Source of the DNA: Diphasiastrum complanatum
Lineage: Eukaryota; Streptophyta; Lycopodiopsida; Lycopodiales; Lycopodiaceae
DNA length: 64,000 bases
Assembly: GCA_029204225.1 (NCBI GenBank)
Contig: CM055095.1
Span: 54,775,612-54,839,611 of the forward strand
Reading direction: 5' to 3'
Made by a program: the position numbers and the translations under genes
Shown: positions 11,487 to 24,111 of the stretch, piece by piece
Layout of the letters: every line of letters begins with the position of its first letter
Numbering within the stretch: position 1 is the stretch's first letter
Notes under the pieces: model-generated
Database searches by the model: none
The model's input: the letters and a program-made list of their open reading frames with translations, nothing else
Told to the model about the DNA's origin: nothing

Positions 11487-13188
11487 ATGAGTGTTTTACA
11501 GTTTGACAAAGCTTAAGTTGGAGTTTCTAATACTTGTTGCATGTAAGCAGCAGGTTCATGCTTAATGTTATCAAGCTGTACTAGTAGGATCTTGAAAATG
11601 AACAGATGGTTTAAGGTCAGTTCTTCATGTTGTAAGAGTAGCTGTTGGAGCTACTTGTTTTCAATCTTTGGTCAGGTATCAGCTGCTTAAAGATAATCAG
11701 CACCTTATTTGAATGTTGACAAGCTTGTTAGGGAGCGTCTGCCAAAATGATATTTTTCTCCTAGCGGGAAGCTTTAGTGCAGCACATGCTCTTTGCCCTT
11801 TGTTTCTCATGACATAGTTGTTCAGTCTCTGTCAACGCAGTTTGAACTCCCTGATGCCTTTACTTTCATATATCAGGCTTCCCTTCTTGAAAGACATACT
11901 TATTTGTTTGAGGAAAAGCCACGACTAATATGACATGAAACTTCACCTGAAACTTGTTCTTCTAGTGGAGAGTGAAGAGCTTTAATTGGCCTGCAGCTAG
12001 CATCAAGCTGCCTTGAGCTCAACCTTAAAGTCACAACTAGCATCAATCTAGTTTCACAGGAGGGTAGGGGCTGTAAGTCAATAGATCCACATTGTGCATA
12101 ACCTGCAAGTCATGTAGTGGAGCTTACTCAAGTCAATTGGTCAATATTCTCAGTTGGCATAGTCACACCTGAGATCCGAGCCTATTACATGTGCTTGGAT
12201 CTAAGCAACTTCTCCGTACATTATTCAGCTAGGTGTTTAGCTTGTCTACGTGCTTAGTTATATGGTCAGTCTGCATTCTGCATTCTGGTGCTGGTTTTTA
12301 TGCACACAAATAATATCAGCTTAGTATAATTCTTGCTTTTATGAAAAAGAAAAAGATCTTTTTTAACATGTTCACTAAAATAATATTGATGTAAGCAGTA
12401 ACTCAGCATCCGATCGCAAATTAGAGTTGCTTCAGATTTAGTGCAGTCTTCATCATTGCTGACGCGACCCTCCAGACCAAGTAGTTTCAGAAACTGTGTA
12501 TGTTAATGAGAGATATTGACTTCTGCGTGCAACCTGTGCCTAGTGTTGGGGCGTTGATGACATACATAGATGTTTGTGGTGTAGTGTATGCTATGCATGG
12601 AGTTGACCTTAGATTTGTGAGTGGACTCTCTAAAATATGTGTTCTTAAACAAAAGTGATCTAAGTGTTGGCATAACAAAGACAAGTTTATTGGAAGGGTA
12701 AGATTCAAATAGGATAAAAAAAATCAGACAATCTCTGAATCTCGTGAAGTAGAATAGAGGATATAGGTTGCAAAGAGAATTTTGTCACAAAACTCATCAA
12801 TTTGATGGTGCTAGAGCCATTGAAAACAACAAAAAGGTTCCTTGGGCACATCAAGTGTACATGATGTTTTGCAGCAATTTTTTTGACTCTTTGTTAGGTT
12901 GTTGAAGTGTCATAAGGCATCTTGAGGTTAATCCTTGTGTGAAATGAAATTGCAATTGATTAACCCACTATTCTTAGAGACCATAGTTTTCCGATCCTCT
13001 AATTCGTCAAGATTCGAACCACAATCGTAGTGCAAAGCGGTTCATTTACGGATCATAAACATTTTTTGTAGGGTACAACCGTGGTCATTGTTGGAAGAAT
13101 ATGGAAGTTTTATAGATTTGTTTAATCTATATTAGGGCAAGTAACCAATATATTCTATATGAAATTCTTGAGATAACTTTGTTTCTAA
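11487..13188. other. 3' flank of the RSRC2-like gene and intergenic DNA
   Basis: The first few hundred bases should hold the 3' untranslated region. I see no clear AATAAA signal. The rest carries only short open frames without domains, and nothing else I can support. Confidence 0.4.
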
Positions 13189-13594
13189 GGGTGGTTTCAC
13201 ATGGAGTGGGGGGGTTAAGTCCAAAAGACCCAAATACTCTACCTTGATTGGTGGAGCCACTCCAAAAAGCCTTCCCCCTGTTTCAGAAGGGCCGAGAGTT
13301 GCCCCTAGGTGGCATGGCATTAAAACGTGCCAACTTGGGTGAGGTAGCTCAAGATACTCATACCGAAGGAAGACTTGAGGCGTCTTGGAGTATGGGGGGT
13401 TAAGTAGTGGGCCCTTTCTCTTCCCTTCAATAGAAAACATAATTGCCTTATCTAATTGAATTTAGACATTAAATGCTTTTGCCTCCAAATGAAAATGGCT
13501 TTCACACGAAATGACATGGAAGGACCTAGGCTTTTATATTGGGGGGTAAGTGCTTTTTTTGAAATGGGCATGGCCTCTCCATGTGAAACCACCC
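13189..13594. mobile_element. MITE with perfect 18-bp terminal inverted repeats
   Basis: The sequence GGGTGGTTTCACATGGAG (13189-13206) is repeated exactly in reverse complement at 13577-13594. The 406-bp interior is non-coding, with short open frames on both strands only. The flanks are TAA on the left and GAA on the right, which could be a decayed 3-bp duplication. GGG...CCC ends with a 3-bp duplication would suit PIF/Harbinger (Tourist-like) MITEs, but the superfamily is not secure. Confidence 0.7.
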
Positions 13595-14186
13595 GAAGAA
13601 TAGATAATTATTATTGCCTAGTTATAATGAGATTTTCAACACATAAAATAATTATAACATAACCACAACAAAGTTTGATGTAACAAGTGGTCGCATTGAC
13701 ATTTGACAAAGTCAATATTTTTGAAATTCTCATCAATATGGAAGTATTAGGGCTTGCTTGGGTCAATTCTCTTTGCCTTTGACAATAAGACCTTTTGCAT
13801 TAACAAATTCCTTATCAAACATCCTAAGATTGTTGAACTTGTTTGTCAAGTACAAGATTCTACAAGCATTAAAAGTTTCAAATTGTAAATATTACATCCT
13901 GAAATTTACTAGTACTTTTGTGAATATCAATTTTGATACTAAGCTATAAAACTACAAATACTTAATAATAAAATTTGTCGTTACTTCTGAAAATTGATTG
14001 CAATATTGTGAGCCTACTATTTCAAAAGTTATGCAGAATTTTGTCATTATTGATTTTGAGTTTGTGACATGATAAATACTCAAACATAAAAATAATTATG
14101 ATTATTTGTAAAGCTAGAAAATTTACAAATCTCAAAACACCACATTAAAGGGCTTTGTGGTATGCCACAACGTTCTTGTTTATCAT

Positions 14187-14189
<3 letters not shown>
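13595..14189. other. AT-rich stretch with no supported gene
   Basis: Only short frames without domains are present between the MITE and the first (AG)n array. Confidence 0.4.

Positions 14190-14263
<74 letters not shown>
14190..14263. repeat. (AG)n microsatellite
   Basis: A perfect dinucleotide array of about 74 bp. Open frames through it (alternating Arg-Glu) are artefacts of the repeat. Confidence 0.97.
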
Positions 14264-14265
<2 letters not shown>

Positions 14266-15057
14266 TTCTTATGTGATCTTGTATGGATGATGACTACTTC
14301 TTGTGTTATTGTTTATGTTGGAATTTCAATTCCCCTTCAAAGCTAAATATACATTACCATCTATTCACGACAGTTTAGATGAAGAACCTAGAGAAATACA
14401 TGCAAGTTTGAGGCAGTTCACAACCCTCCAAAAAGTCAACTGAATAAGTCAAATGAATGCCAAAGGTCACCTCTTGCGAAAGTCAGAACCATTAGATAGT
14501 CGACAATCCCTTGACTCGACAATCCTTCAACAATCGATAGTCGACAACATTGACTCGACAATTTTTGAAACATTCGAACCCATCGGTTACATTTCACGTC
14601 TCAAGGACTATCGTTACTACTATCGAATGGTCTTCACCCCTGCTTGATTGTTTAAGGACTGACGTCTAATAGAGTAACAATGCATTGTATATATATATAG
14701 AGTAAGATGCATTGATAAGCTTAAGATGAATTGCATCAATAATGTATTTGCTGAGATGATGAGCACTATCGTCCAGTTCTAAACTATTCTTCTAGGATCA
14801 TATACTGATAAGTAGATTTCATTACAACAATCTCATGTACATTCGTGTAATTCTAATATACTCTACGTTCTTCAATGATTGCATAATGTGTGAATGATTA
14901 TTGTTGTTTTTTTACTTTTGAGTGTGAATTGTACACTCTTTATTCTTTTGGTGTCTTATCAACTGAGTTGAAGTGCAGAATGACGGTTGTCCTTGACGCC
15001 TATGTAATTTTGTAACCATTGTTGTCTAAGACACCTATTGACTCATCGAATAATCGA
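14264..15057. other. Non-coding stretch before a Copia RT fragment
   Basis: Around 14500-14560 the motif TCGACAAT or a close variant occurs several times within 70 bp. This could belong to a degraded LTR of the Copia element whose RT fragment follows, but no paired LTR is seen. No gene is supported. Confidence 0.35.
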
Positions 15058-15390
15058 TTGGATGTACAAACTACTTTTCTGAATGGTTTTATTCACGAAG
15101 ATATTTACATGCATCAACCTGAAGGTTACATTATCAAAGGTCTAGAAGATTGAGTCTGTAAAATTCACAAAGCTCTTCATGGGCTCAAGCAAACACCTAG
15201 AGCCTGGTTTGAACAAATCAACAATAATCTATTACAGATTAACTTTCATTCAAATGTTGTTGACTCGAATGTCTATATCAGATATGATGGTCCAAGTTAC
15301 ATAATTATTGCATTTTATGTAGATGACTATATGCTTCTACGCAATTCTATATCTTTGCTAGAAATTAGCAAGTCAAATCTTTCGAAATAA
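15058..15390 (+). pseudogene. Ty1/Copia reverse transcriptase fragment
   Basis: The frame starts DVQTTFLNGFIHEDIYMHQP, continues to KALHGLKQTPRAWFEQI and reaches IIIAFYVDDYMLL with the YVDD active site, the classic Copia RT blocks in order. A TGA lies between GLED and VCKIH, and the frame ends in a stop after NLSK. Integrase, RNase H and LTRs are not attached. It abuts the GQH-motif open frame at 15458, which begins in another frame, so the two need not be functionally related. Confidence 0.88.
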
Positions 15391-15457
15391 TTTGATCGAT
15401 TTCATTTTGAAGAGGAGTGTACACTTGACAAAAATAGAGATAGAAGAATATGTAACA

Positions 15458-16183
15458 ATGTGCGAAACAAAAAAAACCACAAATAACATCACTATGAACA
15501 TAGTCAAAAAAGGGAGGAAGTCTTCAAAAACAACACTACCGGATGTGGTTACTAAAAATCCGTCAAAAAAAAGTAGAAAATCTACTAATACCAAAGAAAG
15601 AATTGTGGAAAATGTATCAAGCAAACATACTGAGATGGGGTCTTCGAGTGCATTGATTTCTATACCTGCTTCGACTACAATTTCAGAAAGAGCACATGAA
15701 GTCCTAAACAAAGACTTTGGTGTTTATAGTACAAGTCGGATCTTGAGTGGTAGCGAAGGCCAGATTTGGTGGGATCAGTTTAAAGACATGTATCCTTTTG
15801 GTATGGAAAAGACGTTCCAAGTTCCGATTTCTATATGTGATCCAGCTGATGTCCACATTGTGTATAGGCCTTTAAATAATCACCACCTTCATCAACTAAT
15901 GATCGCATTTGCAAACAAACCACATTCGGTTGACATGATTGCTGATCTTGTTCCATATGATGTTAGAACAAGAAGAATGCTGAACAAAGATGAAATCAAA
16001 GAAGAAAGACTTCTCTCTTATAGATACTACATAATCTCAGGACAACATTCAATTATGGCCGCAAGAAAGCTATTTGAAGTACCTCATTGTCCATCACATT
16101 TCCTGAAAATTTTTGGTCATAGAATATCTAGAATATTGTGTGCTCAATCCAAACAGCCTCGTAAATACCTACAGCAGGTGTAA
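15458..16183 (+). CDS. Orphan ORF with GQHSIMAA motif, possibly ParB/sulfiredoxin-like
   Basis: A continuous 241-codon frame from the first ATG. Residues 1-75 are Lys/Ser/Thr-rich and basic, like a nuclear-targeting or DNA-binding tail. From about residue 95 the sequence looks globular: GSEGQIWWDQFKDMYPFG, FQVPISICDPADVHIVYRPL, VPYDVRTRRML, then YRYYIISGQHSIMAARKL. A hydrophobic strand followed by a GxH motif and a helix is reminiscent of the GxxR/GQH loop of ParB/sulfiredoxin-fold proteins. That assignment is an inference, not a match I can prove. No introns, partner genes or LTRs are evident. It may be a piece of a larger transposon gene, since it follows Copia RT directly. The absence of internal stops over 726 bp in AT-rich DNA suggests recent coding function. 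Confidence 0.5.
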   Translation: MCETKKTTNNITMNIVKKGRKSSKTTLPDVVTKNPSKKSRKSTNTKERIVENVSSKHTEMGSSSALISIPASTTISERAHEVLNKDFGVYSTSRILSGSEGQIWWDQFKDMYPFGMEKTFQVPISICDPADVHIVYRPLNNHHLHQLMIAFANKPHSVDMIADLVPYDVRTRRMLNKDEIKEERLLSYRYYIISGQHSIMAARKLFEVPHCPSHFLKIFGHRISRILCAQSKQPRKYLQQV

Positions 16184-16199
16184 CTAAAAAGGGTAGGAT

Positions 16200-17096
<897 letters not shown>

Positions 17097-17600
17097 AAAT
17101 CCAGTATCGGATTTTTTCAACCCAATGTCAAGCCTAACAAACAGAGATTTTCCGACCCTGGGTTGGGTCGAATCAGTTCGAATTTTTTTTGACCCTTCAC
17201 TAAATTATATGGACGTGTTCGGATTGGATCGGGTCTAATGTTTTTGACCCCGAAAAATTTGACCCTCAGCATATTTTTTTGACCCAGTGTATATTTCTCG
17301 ACCCTTTGCATAAAATCCGACCCTATGTAATTTTTTGAGACTATCGGTTAAATATCCAACTCAACGACTTTATATTGGTGTCCGCCAATTTTGTACATGC
17401 ATTTATGCCATAAATGCGGTTATAATAACTATAGGAATTCAGTTATAGATATTTCTAGTATATCAAACTTAGAATCTTCATCAGAAAACTTCTTCTAATA
17501 TTACGAGCCTCTATTAATCAGTATCAGTGTTATCATGCTCAACAAGCTGAAGTTATAACTTCATGTCATTGTACTCATTGTTGATAATAATCAGAGTGCA
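17097..17600 (+). repeat. Copia LTR fragment rich in GGGTCAAA motifs (family E)
   Basis: The sequence is repeated in inverted orientation at 28240-28813 and in part at 46259-46585. All three share AATCCAGTATCGGATTTTT or relatives, many TTTGACCC/GGGTCAAA motifs, ATAAATGC and a GTCGTTGGGTT-like block. The 28.8-kb copy sits directly after a Copia RNase H region, which identifies it as LTR. Here the left part of the LTR is missing, and Copia integrase sequence follows almost at once, so this is a rearranged remnant. Confidence 0.7.
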
Positions 17601-17880
17601 TTTTGTATATGCTTTGGCATTTCACATTAGGCCATTTGAACTTCAATAGTATTCAACAAATGTCAACTCAAGGACTAGTACAAGATCTGTCTTCTGTCAG
17701 CAAGCCAACTTTCTCCATGTGAAAGCTGTAAATTCAGCAAGCATGTTAGAAGTCCTTTTATTTGTAGCTCAGTTCATACTTCTAAAGGCTTGCTAGATCT
17801 TGTACATAGTGACATTTGTGAAGAATTGAAAAAGATTATCTATGTTAGATATAGGGGTCTTATGTTTTTTACATCAAGCG
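17600..17880 (+). pseudogene. Copia GAG-pre-integrase fragment
   Basis: The frame reads LWHFTLGHLNFNSIQQMS, the conserved start of the Copia pre-integrase zinc domain. After a frame change come CESCKFSKHVRSPF and LLDLVHSDIC, giving the H...H...CxxC zinc ligands and the start of the integrase core. It stops after about 90 residues. The frameshift and truncation make it non-functional. Confidence 0.8.
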
Positions 17881-17969
17881 TCTAGGTGTAGGATGTTGAT
17901 AGGAATAAGTTTGGCATAGATGGCAAATTATGCATTTCCACTTGTAATGCCACTATTGAGCCAAAATAG

Positions 17970-18553
17970 AGTAAGAGGCTAAACACGTGCCAATTAGAGT
18001 ATAGACAAGTGTAATGAAATTTTTTGATGAATTCCAAGAGGTCCAATAGGATTTAGAGGTGGAACCTTGTGAGGTCCAATAGGAAATTGAGGTGTGCTTG
18101 AATATAGTCCAATAGAATTAAGAGGTGCATGGATCAATGGTCCAATAGGATCAAGAGGTGACAAAGTATGGTCCAATCATAGTTAAGCATAGTGGTAGCT
18201 CGTAGATCTACTAGTATCATTGTACTCCTCATTTTGAAGCTAATTTGATTTGGTGATTATATGGATTTTGTGAGTTATTGGATTTCTAGCTTTCTCTCTC
18301 TACCCGAGAGCTCATGATGCTTTTTCTCTCTCTCTACCCGAGGAGAGCAGCTTGTTTTTACTTAGGTTATTTTTTGAATACTTCCCACACGTGTGAGTGA
18401 GAGTTGGAAGTGTTTGAATGCATGTAGTAGTGTGTTTTTGCCATAGGATCTAAGATTGATCTTGAATTTCAATCTAATCCTAATCTTGGTGCATCTACAC
18501 ACCTTAGGAGATCACAAGTACATGTTGTGGACAATCCACACGTGTGAAATTCA
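17970..18553 (+). repeat. 5' LTR of Copia-A
   Basis: The segment is repeated in inverse orientation at 51559-51998. It contains several diverged copies of GGTCCAATAGGA spaced about 30-40 bp, CT-rich TCTCTCTACCCGAG repeats near 18296 and 18335, and ends ACACGTGTGAAATTCA. A tRNA-Met primer site begins four bases after its end. The exact left boundary is uncertain by about 20 bp. Confidence 0.75.
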
Positions 18554-18556
18554 AGA

Positions 18557-18569
18557 TGGTATCAGAGCC
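18557..18569 (+). other. Primer-binding site (initiator tRNA-Met type) of Copia-A
   Basis: TGGTATCAGAGCC follows the LTR end. It is the canonical plant Copia primer-binding site, complementary to the 3' end of initiator tRNA-Met. It fixes the direction of the element as plus. Confidence 0.9.
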
Positions 18570-19380
18570 TACCTAAGGTTAGCATGCATTTTGATTCATC
18601 TAAGTGAAAACTTTTCATCAATCTTGAGCTAGAAATTGTCAAGGCCCATTTTCCTAGCTATCTTGTTCAATTTTGGATCAAAAGAGATCAAAAGGACATT
18701 GATTGGGTCTGACCTGGTACTGTACGGAATCAGGTGCTCAGACACGTGTGAGGAACATCCAAATTCAGTTTGGAAGTTCTCTCTCATGCTTGATCCATTT
18801 ATCTTGCTTGATAGCTTGTTTTGAAGCTATTTTTGTCTAGTTTCTAATGCAATCAGTTTCATTCCATTTGGTTGCACCAATCAGAAGTTATAAGCTTTTG
18901 AAGAGGGTTAGATAGGGCACCTAGACCTGGGTGGACACATTTGGTTTGGTCAAGAGATTGCTTGGTTGATCCAAAATCACAGTTGTATGCTTGCCAATCT
19001 CATCTATATGTGATCTAGGCACTGTTTTGAGATCTTAGCCATTTTGTTTCATGCAATATCATTGTATTTGAGTCAAATTTGGTTTCTTAGAGTTCTTCAC
19101 ATGCGCTAAGAGTGTTTGATCCTAACTTTGCCTATACTCCATCATTTGATGTGAAATAGATCTTGTTTTAGAGAGATTTGTGTACCTAGTGAGAATCAAT
19201 TCACAAATAGTTGCAAGATCTTTCATAGGAGATAGTACTCTATTATTGGATCCTATTGAGAGTGTGTAGCAACATTTATTGTTTATCATTTGAGTTTTCT
19301 TCACTTCAAATGTCCTCAACGGGTTCATCCTTGTTGGAACCAAGTGAAAGATTGTCCACTTCAAACTATTCAATTTGGAA
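18570..19380 (+). other. Copia-A untranslated leader
   Basis: About 0.8 kb between the primer-binding site and the first gag-like codons. It contains no long open frame and no recognisable gene. Confidence 0.55.
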
Positions 19381-21795
19381 AATGAGGATGGAGTCCATCT
19401 TGGTCCTTTAAGACGTGATGGACATAGTTCTTGGCCTTCAGAAGAACCATAAGTTCTTCAAGAGGTTCAAAAATACAAAAAAAGAGCTAGGATGGCTCTC
19501 CACTACATTTAGATGAATGTCTCTAATGAGATATTGAGGGAGATAGGTACTTGTACAACAACCAAAGAAGCTTGGGATTGTCTCAAGACTATCTATGAGG
19601 CTAAGAATACCTCTAGGCTTCTCACTCTTAGGAATCAAATCTTTCAAAGTAGCCAAAAGAGTGATGAGAGTGCATCTAGTTATGTTTTGAGAGTAAAAGA
19701 TATTCATAGAGAACTTGCTTGTATTGGTGATTCCATCAATCAAAATGAGCTTGTTCGAGTCATTCTCAATGGCTTGAGAAGTGACTTTGATAACCTTGTC
19801 CAATCCTATGCCATTAAGGAGGAGCTACCAAGTTTGAAGGCTCTCCAAAGTGTGCTAATTTCGGAAGAATCAAGACAAGAGTACAAGCTCTTGAGGATGG
19901 ACAAGCTTTCTCTCACTCATAATGATGGCAAAGCTCTCTTTTCCAAGGATAAGCACAAAGGGTGGAGTAAGAACCAACATCCTCAAACAAGGACAAAGTC
20001 AAATCCAAAGACAAAGATGAGGAGGAAGATGATTCCTCTAATGCTTCATCATCCAAGCTCAAGAAGAAGAAGATCAAGTGCTTTTATTGTGGCAAGAAAG
20101 GTCATTATGCCACCAATTGCTTCAAGAAGAAGAATCAACTCAAGCAAGCCAACATTACCAATGAGAAGGAAGACACTATTGCAAGTGATGGAGAGGGATC
20201 TCTTATGGTCTCTAGTTTCTCATCTACTCCTTTCAAGAAGGACGACCTATGGTATATTGATAGTGGAGCCCTCTTCACATACGTGTAGCTCCAAGGACTC
20301 TTTCTCTTCTATTGCACCTTATGATGGAGTCAAGAAATCAATATACACTGCAAATGATTTTGAATGTCCTATTGAAGGCATAGGGAACATTCCCTTGAAG
20401 CTTGCATCCTCTAAAGTTCTTTCTCTCTCTAAAGTTCTTTATGTACCTAAGCTTACCAAGAATCTTATTAGTGTTGGCCAATTGCTTTATAATGGCCTTG
20501 ATGTAAAATTCAATGTTGATACTTGCACTATCAAGAAGAATGATGAGATACTTGCATTAGGATCTAGATTTGGAGGCATCTATAAACTAGATCCAAATGA
20601 GTATGTGAATTCTTGTAATGTTGCTCTTGTGAACAAGCACTCTATGGAGGAATTATGGCATAGGAGGTTGGGACATCCCAACTACAAATCCATGCTCTCT
20701 ATGATCAAAGAAGCCAAAGCTATTGGCTTGCCAAAGTCACTCTCCAAGAAGATCAAGCCTTGTGAGGCTTGTGCTATTGCTAAATCTCACAAAAAGCCAT
20801 TTACAAGATCTTCTATCAAAAGCAAGCATCCTTTGGAGTTAATCCACTTGGATGTGCATTTCTCATTAACTACAAGCAAGGGAGGAGCCACTTGTTTTGT
20901 TACTTTCATTGATGATTACACAAGATTCACTTGGATATATCTTCTTGCTTCTAAATCTATGGTGTTTGATCATTTCCTTATTTTCAAAGCTTATGTAGAG
21001 AAGCAATTCTCATTCAAGATTAAAGCTCTTAGAAGTGATGGAGGTGGTGAATATATCTCCAATAAATTTCAAGATTTTTTTGAGCTTGAAGGCATTAAAA
21101 GAGAGTTCTCTTGTGCCTACTCTCCATCTCAAAATGGAGTGGCCGAGAGAAATAATAGATCTCTATGTGAATGTGCAAAATCTATGAGAATTGAGGCATC
21201 TTTGCCCAAAGATTTTTGGGGAGAAGCCATTAATTGTGCAAATTATCTTTGCAATAGGCTCCAACATGTAGCTCTTGGAGGAAAGTCACCATATGAAATC
21301 TTATTTTTGAAGAAGCCTAAGGTTGATCACCTTAGAGTTTTTGGATGCTTATGCTTTGTCCATATTCCCTTGGAAACAAGGAAGAAGGAAGATCCTAGTG
21401 CATGCAAAGGGATCATGGTTGGATACTCATCCATCAAGAAGGCCTATAGAGTCTTTATACTCTCTACTTCTCAAGTTATTGAAAGTAGAGATGTTGCCTT
21501 TCATGAAGATTAACACTCATCTTTTGAAGAGGCTGAGATCAAGAAATCTATGGATGCATCATCAATTATTGATTTTGAAGACAATCATGATGTGATGGGG
21601 TTGAGATTTGAAGAAGACTCTCCTCGGATTTTCTCACCAAGAAGATCCATGAGAGATAGATCTGAGCCTAAGAGGCTCTCATATGTTGACAAAGGCAAAC
21701 AAGTGGATCTTGATTCCACTAATTATGTTTTTTATGTCTCTCATGAAGAGCCAAAGAATGTACAAGATGCACTCAATACCAAGGAGTGGTATGAA
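19381..21795 (+). pseudogene. Copia-A gag-protease-integrase, truncated before RT
   Basis: Gag (UBN2-type) is clear from CTTTKEAWDCLKTIYEAK and LLTLRNQIFQS. The zinc knuckle CFYCGKKGHYATNC (about 20075-20120) and the protease WYIDSGA (about 20250) are in another frame from the flanking long frame (19513-21513), so two compensating shifts or deletions exist. The integrase is well preserved: ELWHRRLGHPNYKSM, CEACAIAKSH, then FIDDYTRFTWIY, ALRSDGGGEYIS and YSPSQNGVAERNNR hold the zinc ligands and D, D, E residues. After PRIFSPRRSMRDRSEPKRL the pre-RT linker begins (DALNTKEW), and at about 21795 the sequence switches to another Copia family. RT and RNase H are therefore missing. Confidence 0.85.
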
Positions 21796-22630
21796 TTTCC
21801 TAACCTTCATCGACAATTTCTCTCGGAGGACTGCTACTTCTGAAGAACAAATCAGAAACATTCAAGTTCTTCAAATAGTTCAAGGCATCGATAGAAAATT
21901 TGACCCAGAGAAAAATCAAAGCTCTACGTTTAGGGGGAGAATTTATCTCCATGGAATTTAAAGAATTCTACATGGCCAATGGAATACAACAACAATTCAC
22001 AATAAGCTACTCACCTCAGTCCAATGGTGTAGCTGAAAGGAAGAATCGGATGCTCATTGAAAGTGCCAAGAGCAAGCTGGCACATGCCTCTCTTCCAAAG
22101 AAGTTCTGGGCAGAAGCTGTTACTACAGCAGCCTATTTACAAAATCGATCCATCACCAAAGTCCTAAATGGCAAGACACTTTATGAGGTGTGGACAAAAA
22201 TATTAGAGTGTTTGGATGCATTGCTTATGCATAGATCCCTGAAGATCTCAAGAAGAAGCTGGACAACACAAGCAAAAGATCAATTTTTATTGGCTATTCT
22301 CCATATCACAAGGCATACAAGCTCTACAATCTAGAAATACAAAAGGCATTCACAAGCAAAGATGTCATTTTTCTAGAGGACAAGTTTTTAGACCCCAAAG
22401 AAAAGATTGCACAAATTTCTGACCCCATCTTCGAATAATCAAAATCCGACCCCAGGGTCGAACAGTCAAAATCTGACCCTAGGATCGAACAACCAAATTT
22501 TGACCCTAGGATTGAAAATCAAAAAATCGATTCCAACTCTGAAAATGAGTCTAATCAGCAAAGGGAAGAAATCTAGCCAAGAAGTTGTGAGGCCCAGAAC
22601 ACACTAAATGGAGTTTAGACAATGTATGAG
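21796..22630 (+). pseudogene. Copia-B integrase fragment with tandem SDPRxEQ coding repeats
   Basis: The frame includes RLGGEFISMEFKEFYMANGI and SYSPQSNGVAERKNRMLIES, so it holds the late integrase core with the catalytic E. FWAEAVTTAAYLQNRS follows. Frame changes occur near 21880 and after LNGKTLYEVW. At about 22410-22530 one frame carries three to four repeats of S/F-DPR-V/I-EQ, encoded by DNA motifs (GACCC...GGGTCGAA) that also fill the family-E LTRs. It joins Copia-A on the left and an LTR element on the right. Confidence 0.75.
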
Positions 22631-22636
22631 ACAATG

Positions 22637-22980
22637 TATGCATGTGTAGAGTTATCAATAACAATTCTATGAATAGCTGGTCCATGCTTAGGACTCTATT
22701 CTAGGTGAATCTATGTATATGAAATTTAGGGCTATGCATGGGTATGTGCCCATGTTGCTTTTGGCTCTATATATTGGGTCCAAACTCGCTCTACTCCTCA
22801 TTATGGTTGTGGATTCACTGCCAGGCTCTCACTCTACATTCATGCTTCTTGTTCTTTGGCTTGAAGGTGAGCCTTTTAGAGTTTGATTGGATGCTTCTAC
22901 TTGGTTAGGTGGTTTCTCCATAGTGTGTTATCCATTGTGTTTGTGATTTGTAAGCAGGATCTAAGGAGCTTCCCTTATAG
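22637..22980 (+). repeat. Left LTR of the non-coding LTR element
   Basis: It begins TATGCATGTGTAGAGTTATC and ends AGCTTCCCTTATAG. It is closely similar over its length to 24112-24459, with a few substitutions and a 4-bp indel, indicating an insertion that is not very old. Confidence 0.8.
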
Positions 22981-24111
22981 TGGTATTAGAACAAGGTTTA
23001 CAAGTTTGGAGACGTGGTGCTTTTCATTGAAGCTTGGTGGTGATCAACTAGTATTCTCATCCAAGGAGAGGAGCAAGGTTGCAAGTTGGTGGATCTTCCC
23101 AATTTGTTTGCATGATCCATATCTCTCTCAAATTCATTGTGGTTTATGGAGAATTGTGCTACGAAATCAATTTTGGCTGTCTTTTTGGAGTTTTAGCATG
23201 TGTAACTCAAAACTAGTATGGATCTGAAATTTCCATGAAGTTTATTCACTTGAAAGTAGTTGAAATTCAGGTTCCATGTTGGATCTTTCCATGCTTTTGG
23301 ATTCTAGGCTATTTTGTGGCCAAGTTTGGCTCGTTTTCCATGCTTTTTGGCACAAAAATGATAATAAGAACCAAAATCCAGCAACTTCAGATCAATAGGA
23401 TGGTTATAATTCTTTAATTAGGATTGCATGTGTTAGATAAAAATGTTCTTGCCATAAAATTCCAATATGTTATGGTGAAAAAACCTAAAAAAGACCAAAA
23501 TCCGTAATTTTTTTGCTTGTTTTTTCATGAAATTGGATGGTAGGGGGCTGTAGAACATCAATTAAAGCTGGGGAAAAATGAATCATAGTCTTTAGAAGCT
23601 GTCCTAGAAGTTAGAGCCAAGAATTCCAGCAATTGGATTTGTAGGAAGTAAAAAATGGGCAAGAATTGACCAATTTTGGTGAATTTTGGGGGGTGGATTT
23701 CTCTAAATCCATAGGGGATCATTCTGGAATTTTTACAGCATGATTTGTATTTCTTTTTACCTTCCCAGCAAGCTATCAGACCTGTAAATTGATGGGTAGA
23801 GGCTTATGTTTCAATTCCATCAAGTTTGTGGCAATTTTGACTTCTAAAAATCAAGAATTCATAGTTCTCAGCCCATACTGCTTCATAGGATCTGTATGAA
23901 GGCTTCATGGAACTCTTAGAGGCCATTTAAGACTGTTTGGATCATCACTTTTAGATTTGGTTGAGTGTTTGCGCATTTTTAAGCAGATTGGGCTTGAAAA
24001 AGTGCATCCTCCTACAGGTTTTCTGGCTATTCTGAACTCGCACGTGTGAATCCTAGGTGGCAGGCTGACATGGCAAGAGTCTTGTTCACTAGGTCTTGCT
24101 TTGTACTGAGC

